From an uncultured Alistipes sp. (GTDB lineage: Bacteria > Bacteroidota > Bacteroidia > Bacteroidales > Rikenellaceae), in assembly GCA_948736885.1 (NCBI GenBank), contig CAPXWY010000001.1:221607-285606 (forward strand): a stretch of 64,000 nucleotides of DNA, in the 5' to 3' direction. Positions 17,819 to 24,637 of the stretch are shown one piece after another. The notes beneath the pieces were generated by a model that worked only from the letters and a program-made list of their open reading frames with translations, was not told where the DNA came from and did no database searches. Made by a program: the position numbers and the translations under genes. The stretch's first letter is position 1; each line of letters opens with the position of its first letter.

Positions 17819-18845
17819 CTTCTTCTAACTTTTGGAGAAAATCCGTTGCCGAATCCTCTATGAATGAAATATTGATGGGCTGGTAATAAAGAGCGCAACG
17901 CACCTCGGACGGAATCTTGGCCCGGTTGACCAACTTGACGGCGTCTTTCTCGGTGGTGACGATGACGGCGCCGGGATGCTTGGCGAGCAACGACGCGAGC
18001 AACCGGATGTCGCGGACACGATAGACATGGTGGTCGTCGAGCGTGACCTCGGCGACGACCTTATAACGCTCGTGGAGCGTCTTGAGGAACGGCTCGGGGT
18101 TGCCGATACCGGACAAAGCAATAACCTTGCAACCCTGCGCCAAAGGCTCGCGCGAAGCCTCGTCGGCGAAAAGGGGCTGGGGAATGAAACTCTCGAAACG
18201 GGTATAGTAGACCTGCTGATAAGCGATCTGAATCAAGACCTTACGCAAGATACGCCTGTCGATGGGCGCCATCTTCTCGGGACACTTGGTGACGATGAAA
18301 TAATGGGCCCGGTAAATCTGAGACGGCAAATCGCGCAGAGAACCGACGGGCAACATCCTATCGTGCTGGATAGGCCGCGTAGCGTCGATCATGAGGACGT
18401 TGATTTTAGGCTCGACGTAACGATGCTGGAACCCGTCGTCCATGACGATGAGGTCGACCTCGGGATGCTCGGAACGAATCCGCCGGATGGCCTCGGACCG
18501 CTTCTCGCAGACGACGACGACCGTATCGGGAAACTTGAGCTTGATCTGGAGCGGCTCGTCGCCGACCTCGCGGTAATGCGACGAAAGCGAAACCTCGCGG
18601 TAACCCTTGGTTTTACGCCCGTACCCGCGCGAGAGGAGCGCGATATTATGCTTCTGGGACATGTAGGCGATAATCATCTCGGCCATAGGGGTCTTGCCGG
18701 TACCGCCGACGGTGATGTTGCCGATGCAGATGATGGGGATGTCGAACCGCTCGCTTTTGAGGAAGCCCCAATCGAAGAGGCGGTGACGGAATGTCACCCC
18801 CATCTTGTAGAAAAAGGCTATCGGAGCAAGCAACGCTTTCGACAT
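17802..18845 (-). CDS. lpxK: Tetraacyldisaccharide 4'-kinase
   Basis: 347 residues from ATG 18843-18845. The frame stays open for 74 more codons but MSKALLAPIAFFYKMGV is the family start and the -7 element lies just upstream of it. LpxK phosphorylates the lipid A disaccharide at the 4' position on the inner membrane. The P-loop is GNITVGGTGKT (42-52), after an amphipathic N-terminal membrane-binding helix. LSRGYGRKTKGY and DLIVMDDGFQHR (catalytic Asp region) are also present. The first gene of the lpxK-punA-ssb run. Bacteroidales lipid A often loses the 4' phosphate later through a phosphatase, so presence of lpxK is expected. Confidence 0.95.
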   Translation of the reverse strand: MSKALLAPIAFFYKMGVTFRHRLFDWGFLKSERFDIPIICIGNITVGGTGKTPMAEMIIAYMSQKHNIALLSRGYGRKTKGYREVSLSSHYREVGDEPLQIKLKFPDTVVVVCEKRSEAIRRIRSEHPEVDLIVMDDGFQHRYVEPKINVLMIDATRPIQHDRMLPVGSLRDLPSQIYRAHYFIVTKCPEKMAPIDRRILRKVLIQIAYQQVYYTRFESFIPQPLFADEASREPLAQGCKVIALSGIGNPEPFLKTLHERYKVVAEVTLDDHHVYRVRDIRLLASLLAKHPGAVIVTTEKDAVKLVNRAKIPSEVRCALYYQPINISFIEDSATDFLQKLEEDVRGN

Positions 18846-18874
18846 GGCAATCAACCGCAAGTATATGGAATTCC

Positions 18875-18905
18875 CAAAGATAACGAAATTTTTCGACCCT
18901 CCAAA
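18875..18905 (-). promoter_or_regulatory. Promoter of lpxK-punA-ssb
   Basis: On the - strand TTTG (complement of 18902-18905), 19 bases, then TATCTTTG (complement of 18875-18882): a full match to the Bacteroidetes housekeeping promoter. The ATG follows 29 bases downstream of the -7 element. Confidence 0.8.
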
Positions 18906-19093
18906 ATAAAACGCGAAAAACCCCGAATACGAGGGAAAACACGCCCGACCGAGAGACCGAGCCGGACCACGGAGCGGGCATGACGAAAAAAAACGGCACA
19001 AAGCGTTCCAAACGGGAATTTCGGAGCGGAAAGGAACATATCCGAACCCGGATACAGGAGGAAACAAATCGGGGAAAGGGAGGAACTACACAA

Positions 19094-19123
19094 CAAAAAA
19101 GCCGCCCGCTTTTCGCGGACGGC
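19094..19123 (-). terminator. Terminator of rpsA
   Basis: On the - strand GCCGTCCGC (19123-19115), a GAAAA loop, GCGGGCGGC (19109-19101; one G-U pair in RNA) and a run of T from 19100 to 19095. It lies 26 bases after the rpsA stop. Confidence 0.85.
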
Positions 19124-19149
19124 CTACAAACAGACAAGAACTGCGGGAA

Positions 19150-20991
19150 CTACTCCTCGGCAGTCTCCTCTTTCTTGGACTTCTTGGCGGGAGCCTTCTT
19201 GGCCTCGGCGGCCTCCATAGCGCTCTTGAGAGCGGCGAGACCGGCGATGTCGCCGAGCGTAGTTTTCTCGACAGAAGCGTTGATCTTCTTGACGGTCGAC
19301 TTGGTAGCGTCGGCAGCGGCACGCTTTTCAGCCTTCTCGGCAGCGGCCTCGGCCTTACGCACGTCGTCGTAAGTACGCAAGTGCGACAGAGTGATACGCT
19401 TCGTAGCCTTGGAGAACTCAAGAATCTTGAACTCGATCTTGTCGCCGACCTTCGGCACGGAACCGTCCTCCTTGGTGAGCTGACGCGTGGGGCAGAAACC
19501 CTCGACGTTCTCGTCGAGCGAAACGACAGCACCCTTGTCGGTCATCTCGGTGATGGTACCCTCGTGTACGGAATCGAGCGGGAACTTGCTTTCGATACCG
19601 GCCCAGGGGTTCTCCTCCAACTGCTTGTGGCCCAACGACAGACGACGGTTGTCCTTGTCGATTTCGAGCACAACGACCTCGATGTCGGCACCCACCTGCG
19701 TGAACTCGCCGGGATGCTTGACCTTCTTGGTCCAAGAGAGGTCGGAAATATGGATCAGACCGTCGATGCCCTCCTCGATTTCGACGAAGACGCCGAAATT
19801 GGTGAAGTTGCGCACCTTGGCCGTGGTCTTGGTACCGACGGGATACTTGGTCTCGATTTCAGCCCACGGATCGGCCGAAAGCTGCTTGATACCGAGCGAC
19901 ATCTTGCGCTCGTCGCGGTCGAGCGTGAGGATGACGGCCTCGACCTCGTCGCCGACCTTCATGAACTCCTGAGCCGAACGCAGGTGCTGGCTCCACGACA
20001 TTTCGGAAACGTGGATGAGACCCTCGACACCGGTGGCAATCTCGACGAAAGCACCGTAATCGGCCATGACAACGACCTTACCCTTGACCTTGTCACCGAC
20101 CTTGAGGTTCTGGTCGAGCGCTTCCCAGGGGTGGGGCGTAAGCTGCTTGAGACCCAAGGCGATGCGCTTCTTGGCATCGTCGAAGTCGAGGATGACGACC
20201 TGAATCTTCTGGTCGAGAGCGACGACCTCTTCGGGATGGCTGACGCGGCCCCACGAAAGGTCGGTGATGTGGATCAGACCGTCGACACCGCCCAAATCGA
20301 CGAAGACGCCGTAGGAAGTGATGTTCTTGACCGTACCCTCGAGAATCTGGCCCTTTTCGAGCTTGGACATGATGACCTGCTTCTGGGCCTCGAGCTCGGC
20401 CTCGATGAGCGCCTTATGCGACACGACGACGTTGCGGAACTCCTGGTTGATTTTGACGACCTTGAACTCCATGGTCTTGTCGACGTAGACATCGTAATCG
20501 CGGATGGGCTTGACGTCGATTTGCGAACCGGGCAGGAACGCCTCGATACCGAAGACATCGACGATCATACCGCCCTTGGTGCGGCACTTGATGTAACCTT
20601 TGATGATTTCGTCGTTCTCCAACGCCTCGTTGACGCGGTCCCACGACTTGAGCTGGCGCGCCTTCTTATGCGAAAGGGCCAGCTGACCGTTGCGGTCCTC
20701 GGCGGATTCGACGTAAACCTCGATTTTGTCACCGACCTTGAGGTCGGGATTGTAACGGAACTCGGAGACGGGGATGATAGCCTCGCTCTTGTAACCGACA
20801 TTGACGATGACCTCGCGCTTGGAAAGGCCCGTTACCGTACCCTCGACGACCTCGCCCACGTTGACGTTGGACAAAGTCTTGTCATAAGCCGCGGCAATTT
20901 CGTCCTTGGACTGGCTGTAAACACCCAAATCGTTCTCGAATGCGTTCCAATCGAAATTCTCGTTGGCGGCCACGTTGTTGTTTGCTTCCAT
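19150..20991 (-). CDS. rpsA: 30S ribosomal protein S1
   Basis: 613 residues with six S1/OB repeats, starting about residues 45, 130, 210, 297, 384 and 470 (VGEVVEGTVTGL, GYIKCRTKGGMIVDVFG, GQILEGTVKNITSYGVFVDL, GDKVKGKVVVMADYGAFVEI, GTKTTAKVRNFTNFGVFVEI, VHEGTITEMTDKGAVVSL). A charged Ala/Lys-rich tail follows. S1 binds the mRNA leader and helps unfold it; in Bacteroidetes, where Shine-Dalgarno pairing is rare, it is thought to matter more. Monocistronic: its own promoter at 21086-21117 and terminator at 19094-19123. Upstream lies a tandem array of three promoter-like units. ATG at 20989-20991. Confidence 0.96.
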   Translation of the reverse strand: MEANNNVAANENFDWNAFENDLGVYSQSKDEIAAAYDKTLSNVNVGEVVEGTVTGLSKREVIVNVGYKSEAIIPVSEFRYNPDLKVGDKIEVYVESAEDRNGQLALSHKKARQLKSWDRVNEALENDEIIKGYIKCRTKGGMIVDVFGIEAFLPGSQIDVKPIRDYDVYVDKTMEFKVVKINQEFRNVVVSHKALIEAELEAQKQVIMSKLEKGQILEGTVKNITSYGVFVDLGGVDGLIHITDLSWGRVSHPEEVVALDQKIQVVILDFDDAKKRIALGLKQLTPHPWEALDQNLKVGDKVKGKVVVMADYGAFVEIATGVEGLIHVSEMSWSQHLRSAQEFMKVGDEVEAVILTLDRDERKMSLGIKQLSADPWAEIETKYPVGTKTTAKVRNFTNFGVFVEIEEGIDGLIHISDLSWTKKVKHPGEFTQVGADIEVVVLEIDKDNRRLSLGHKQLEENPWAGIESKFPLDSVHEGTITEMTDKGAVVSLDENVEGFCPTRQLTKEDGSVPKVGDKIEFKILEFSKATKRITLSHLRTYDDVRKAEAAAEKAEKRAAADATKSTVKKINASVEKTTLGDIAGLAALKSAMEAAEAKKAPAKKSKKEETAEE

Positions 20992-21085
20992 AGATGGAAT
21001 GATGTGCGATACAATCGCTCGTTAAAAGGTTGATAATGTTATACATCCGCCGCTACGCGCACAAAGCGCCCGCGCGAAATGCCTG

Positions 21086-21117
21086 CAAAGATACGAAAAG
21101 CCGAGCGCAATGCCAAA
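21086..21117 (-). promoter_or_regulatory. rpsA promoter, gene-proximal copy
   Basis: On the - strand TTTG (complement of 21114-21117), 20 bases, TATCTTTG (complement of 21086-21093). This is a perfect -33/-7 pair, leaving a 5' leader of roughly 90 bases before the rpsA ATG. It is the downstream end of the tandem repeat array, and the only copy with an intact -7 element. Confidence 0.85.
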
Positions 21118-21290
21118 TTTATTTTGAGCATTGCCGAGGCGAAGTATCTTCGGCAAAGCCAAAATACGAAAAGCTGAGCGCAATGCCAAATTTATTTGAG
21201 CATTGCCGAGGCGAAGTATCTTCGGCAAAGCCAAAATACGAAAAGCCGAGCGCAATGCCAAATTTATTTGAGCATTGCCGAGGGGGGGGG
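21091..21290 (-). repeat. Three tandem promoter-containing repeats upstream of rpsA
   Basis: Units at 21091-21163 (73 bp), 21164-21235 (72 bp) and a partial third 21236-21290 that breaks into a run of nine G (21282-21290). The first two differ by one base substitution and one T insertion. Each unit, read toward rpsA, carries TTTGGCATTGCG followed 20 bases from its TTTG by a -7-like TATTTTGG (intact TATCTTTG only in the proximal copy), and a nested inverted repeat (TTGCCGA...TCGGCAA around CGAAG-ATA-CTTCG). A GCAATGC/GCATTGC stem also spans the AT-rich core. The remaining bases of the 344-base spacer, 20992-21085 and 21291-21335, hold the rpsA leader and nothing I recognise. Confidence 0.85.
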
Positions 21291-21335
21291 TATCTAAGAC
21301 GAATCAGAGTACGTACTTTCCCAAAAAAACCAAAA

Positions 21336-22757
21336 TCAATCGGTCACAACGAGAATCTGCTGGCGCAAACGGTTGTCGGGACGCAACGGGCTGTCGTCCT
21401 CCAACTCGTCGATGAGGACGTCGGCGACCTCGTCGTCGAGAATGGCCCCGCCGTCATATTCGAGCCCCTGGTAATTCTTGAAAATATAATCGCTCGAAGC
21501 GAGCCTGTAAACCCTGCCCTCGCGCAGCTCGGGGAACCGCACGTCGAAAGCCCGGTCGGATTCGTCGACGAGGATGGTGTAAGGCGTGGTGAGAATCAAA
21601 TCGAGCCGGTGCCCCTCGCGGGTGGGCTCGTTATATTTGGTGACGATCATGCGCCGAATCTGCTCGGGGGTCATCTTCATGGTGGCGATGCGGGTGCCGA
21701 AAGGCTCCAAATCGTAGATACGCGCCCGGCTGACGTCGCCCGCGGGAATGGCATCGAGCCGCACGCCGCCGACATGGTACACGCCTATGTCAGCGTCGGC
21801 CTCGTCGGCAACGGCTTCGGCCATCCAGTTGGCAAGCCCGGCCTTGTCGGCCCTGGCGGCGAAACTGCCGATAGACCTGTTAAGCTCGGCATCGGCGTAA
21901 TAACCCTCGACTTGCGCGGCGAACGCGGCATCGGGCGCATAATCGTCCAGCGGCACCACGCGGAAATCAACGCTCTGGACCTTATGTCCCCGCAGCCGGA
22001 CGGTGGAGACGCCGAGGTTCTTCAGATTCTTTCCGGTCTGTGTGAGCAAAGTACCGTTGATAAGCGTATCGAGAACGACATGAGTATGACCTCCTATAAC
22101 CAGGTCGAACAACTGGGTCTTGCCGAGCAGCTCCATGTCGCGGTCGTCGCCCATGTGGGAAAGGAGAATCAGCACATCGACCTTGGGCCGCAGAATGGCG
22201 GCATACTTGACGGCTTCGGCCTGCGGGTCAGGAAAGGCGAGCCCGACGAACGACGAACGGTTGCCGGCAGGATGGCCGGGCCCCTCGTAATTGGTGACGG
22301 CGCCGATGACCCCGATACGGACCCCGCCGCGCCGGAAAACGGCATAGGGAGCGGGCTGGGGAAAAGTGAGGGTATCGGAGAAGATGTTGGCGCTGACGAC
22401 CTCGAACTCCATACTGTCGAGCATCCGGCCGAGGTAAGCCTGCCCGTGGTCGAACTCATGGTTGCCGAACGTAGCAACGTCGTAATGCAGGCGGTTCATC
22501 AACTCGATGATAGGCTTGCCGGGAGCGGGAACCTTGTCGACGAAAGCGTTGCCGGTCCAACGGTCGCCCGCGTCGACGAGCAAAACCAAATCGGTCGTAT
22601 CGCGGCATGCCTGGACGGCGGCGGCCAACAACGGGAAACGCTGGATTTTGGCGTGCATGTCGTTGGTAGAGAGGACGACGAGCGTCCGCTCGCGCGGAGC
22701 GCAAGCCGCCGCGAAAAAGAAGACCGCGAAAAAACACGAACGGAAGAAATGTCTCAT
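21336..22757 (-). CDS. 5'-nucleotidase/UshA-type metallophosphatase lipoprotein
   Basis: 473 residues with a lipobox FAAAC (Cys19). The N-terminal metallophosphatase domain has all metal motifs: STNDMHAKIQ, VDAGDRWTGN, TFGNHEFDHG, ILLSHMGDD and VIGGHTHV. The C-terminal substrate domain (about 290-473) includes GVYHVGGVRLDAIPAGDVS, YDLEPFGTRIATM and a final YRLASSDYIF. It should remove phosphate from extracellular or periplasmic nucleotides or similar esters for salvage. Both domains are in one frame. It diverges from the nucleoside kinase gene, which could use the nucleosides released; a -7-like TAATTTTG sits on the - strand at 22802-22795. Confidence 0.9.
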   Translation of the reverse strand: MRHFFRSCFFAVFFFAAACAPRERTLVVLSTNDMHAKIQRFPLLAAAVQACRDTTDLVLLVDAGDRWTGNAFVDKVPAPGKPIIELMNRLHYDVATFGNHEFDHGQAYLGRMLDSMEFEVVSANIFSDTLTFPQPAPYAVFRRGGVRIGVIGAVTNYEGPGHPAGNRSSFVGLAFPDPQAEAVKYAAILRPKVDVLILLSHMGDDRDMELLGKTQLFDLVIGGHTHVVLDTLINGTLLTQTGKNLKNLGVSTVRLRGHKVQSVDFRVVPLDDYAPDAAFAAQVEGYYADAELNRSIGSFAARADKAGLANWMAEAVADEADADIGVYHVGGVRLDAIPAGDVSRARIYDLEPFGTRIATMKMTPEQIRRMIVTKYNEPTREGHRLDLILTTPYTILVDESDRAFDVRFPELREGRVYRLASSDYIFKNYQGLEYDGGAILDDEVADVLIDELEDDSPLRPDNRLRQQILVVTD

Positions 22758-22794
22758 ATTTGCAGTATTGTGGTCAATATTGGTTTGCGATGGC

Positions 22795-22822
22795 CAAAAT
22801 TACGAAATAATTTCTATCTTTA
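22795..22822. promoter_or_regulatory. Divergent -7 elements between nucleotidase and nucleoside kinase
   Basis: On the - strand TAATTTTG (complement of 22795-22802) faces the nucleotidase gene; on the + strand TATCTTTA (22815-22822) faces the kinase. Neither has a convincing -33 TTTG at 19-20 bases, so both are tentative. The two genes share a 77-base intergenic region. Confidence 0.45.
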
Positions 22823-22834
22823 CATGCTGTAACA

Positions 22835-24526
22835 ATGAATAATCCGCACCTACCCATGGCCGACACCATCCGCATAGTCTGCGACAACCTCGGCGGCGAA
22901 ACCAAAGTCGCGGCGGGCACCCCGCTCTCGGAACTGGCCGCACGCCTCGCCCCGGGCCGCCACCCGTTTCTGGCGGCCGAAGTGAACAACCGCATCAAGG
23001 AACTCGACTACCGGATATACACCCCGGTGACGGTGCGGTTCGTAGACGTCACGTCGTTCGCGGGCATAAGGGTCTACCAACGCACGGCGTGGTTCATCCT
23101 GCAAAAAGCCGTAGGCGACCTCTACCCGGGCCGGACGCTCCACATCCGCCACTCGCTGGGCCGCAGCGGATTCTACTGCGAAATCGAAGGCACGGACGAA
23201 ATCGGGACGGAAGAAGCCGAAGCGCTGCGCCGCCGGATGCACGAAATCGTCAGGGCCGACCTGCCGATACGCCGCACGCGGGCCCTGACGACGGAAGTGC
23301 GCAACCGCTATGCCGAATCGGGCTACGCGGACAAAATAGAACTGCTGGACACGCGCCCGCGACTTTACAGCGAATACTACACGCTGGGCGAAACGGTGGG
23401 CTACTTCTACGGAGCGCTGGCCCCCTCGACGGGCTACATAGGCCTGTTCGGGATAGAACCCTACTACAACGGATTCTACCTGGCGCTGCCGCTCCGCACG
23501 GCCCCGGACCGCATACACACGGACTACTACCAGGAAAAGATGTTCGGCATATTCCGCGAATACCAATCGTGGGTGGAAATCATGGGCGTGCCGACCGTGG
23601 GAGCTGTGAACTCGAAAGTACTGGCGGGCGATGCGGGAGGCATGATCAAACTGGCCGAAGCGTTCCATGAACGCAAATTTGCGTGGGTGGCCGACGAAAT
23701 CTACGAAGCGAACCTAAGGCGCGGAACGCGGATGGTACTGATTTCGGGCCCCTCGTCGAGCGGCAAGACGACCTCGGCCAAGCGGCTGGGCATCCAATTA
23801 GGCGTACTGGGACTGAAACCGGTGATGATTTCGCTGGACGACTACTTTGTGGAACGCGAAAAGACCCCGCGCGACGAAAACGGCGAATACGACTACGAAG
23901 CGCTGGAAGCCATCGACCTGGAACTCTTCAACGACCATCTGCGCCGTCTGATGGCGGGCGAGAGTATCGACATCCCGCGCTACGACTTCATCACGGGCAA
24001 GCGGACGAAACACGAAACGCCGCTGACGCTGGACGAGAGGTCGATACTGATTATCGAAGGCATACACGGACTGAACCCGCGGCTGACCCCCTCGATACCG
24101 GACGCGCAGAAATTCCGCATCTACATCTCGTGCTTCACGTCGGTGGCGATGGACAACCTGACGCGCATATCGACGACGGACAACCGCCTGCTGCGCCGCC
24201 TGGTCCGCGACCACGAACAACGCGGCGCCGACGCGCTGGCGACCCTGGGCCGCTGGGCGAGCGTGAGACGCGGCGAAGAAAAACACATATTCCCGTACCA
24301 AGAAAATGCGGACGTGATGCTCAACTCGTCGCTGTTCTACGAAATATCGGTCCTGCGCCCCTATGCGGAGAAGATGCTGCGCGAAGTACCGGACACGGTG
24401 GCGGAATACGACGAAGCACGGCGGATGCTGAAATTCCTGGACAACTTCATCCCGATACCGCCCGACGAAATCCCGCCGACGTCGATTCTGCGGGAATTCA
24501 TCGGCGGGAGCAGCTTCAAATACTAA
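22835..24526 (+). CDS. Nucleoside kinase (uridine kinase-like) with TGS/ThrRS-like N-terminal half
   Basis: 563 residues. The N-terminal 270 residues resemble the TGS and editing-like (SAD) parts of threonyl-tRNA synthetase (IRIVCDNLGGETKVAAGTPLSELA; FAGIRVYQRTAWFILQKA). The C-terminal half is a P-loop kinase of the phosphoribulokinase/uridine kinase type, with GPSSSGKT at 305-312, then MISLDDYFVEREKTP, DIPRYDF and IIEGIHGLNP. This fusion is a standard Bacteroidetes protein annotated as nucleoside kinase; it should phosphorylate uridine or cytidine. MADTIRIV (codon 8) is an alternative start. It neighbours a nucleotidase that may supply nucleosides. Confidence 0.88.
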   Translation: MNNPHLPMADTIRIVCDNLGGETKVAAGTPLSELAARLAPGRHPFLAAEVNNRIKELDYRIYTPVTVRFVDVTSFAGIRVYQRTAWFILQKAVGDLYPGRTLHIRHSLGRSGFYCEIEGTDEIGTEEAEALRRRMHEIVRADLPIRRTRALTTEVRNRYAESGYADKIELLDTRPRLYSEYYTLGETVGYFYGALAPSTGYIGLFGIEPYYNGFYLALPLRTAPDRIHTDYYQEKMFGIFREYQSWVEIMGVPTVGAVNSKVLAGDAGGMIKLAEAFHERKFAWVADEIYEANLRRGTRMVLISGPSSSGKTTSAKRLGIQLGVLGLKPVMISLDDYFVEREKTPRDENGEYDYEALEAIDLELFNDHLRRLMAGESIDIPRYDFITGKRTKHETPLTLDERSILIIEGIHGLNPRLTPSIPDAQKFRIYISCFTSVAMDNLTRISTTDNRLLRRLVRDHEQRGADALATLGRWASVRRGEEKHIFPYQENADVMLNSSLFYEISVLRPYAEKMLREVPDTVAEYDEARRMLKFLDNFIPIPPDEIPPTSILREFIGGSSFKY

Positions 24527-24544
24527 GCGAAACATGCAAAGCGA

Positions 24545-24609
24545 AAGGTGAAAAGTATGGCAAGCGCCGATGAAAGCCCTCCCACCTTTCACCTTTAACT
24601 TTTCACCTT
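24545..24609. terminator. Inverted repeat between nucleoside kinase and gcvP
   Basis: AAGGTGAAAAGT (24545-24556) is the exact complement of ACTTTTCACCTT (24598-24609), 12 bp, with a 41-base loop. The right side also repeats itself (CCTTTCACCTTTAACTTTTCACC). It may be a weak terminator or a small dispersed repeat; no T tract follows. Confidence 0.4.
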
Positions 24610-24637
24610 GATTATGACATCAAACCCTTGCTAAAAT

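Larger units (their letters stand above)
18846..19149. other. Spacer between lpxK and rpsA (304 bases)
   Basis: It holds the lpxK promoter (18875-18905) and the rpsA terminator (19094-19123). The roughly 190 bases between are purine-rich on the + strand (many GGAA/GAAA) and contain one open frame from 18980 on + that I do not believe, because it runs through the terminator and into rpsA antisense. No RNA gene recognised. Confidence 0.5.

Noticed and set aside
18980..19372. Small + strand open frame between lpxK and rpsA
   Set aside because: It passes through the rpsA terminator and into rpsA antisense; no signal, no homology pattern, no promoter.
21091..21290. CRISPR array
   Set aside because: The repeats are directly adjacent 72-73-bp tandem units without unique spacers, and no cas gene is nearby.
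24545..24609. Small mobile element or IS end
   Set aside because: Only a single 12-bp inverted repeat, no transposase and no target duplication seen; listed as a possible hairpin instead.
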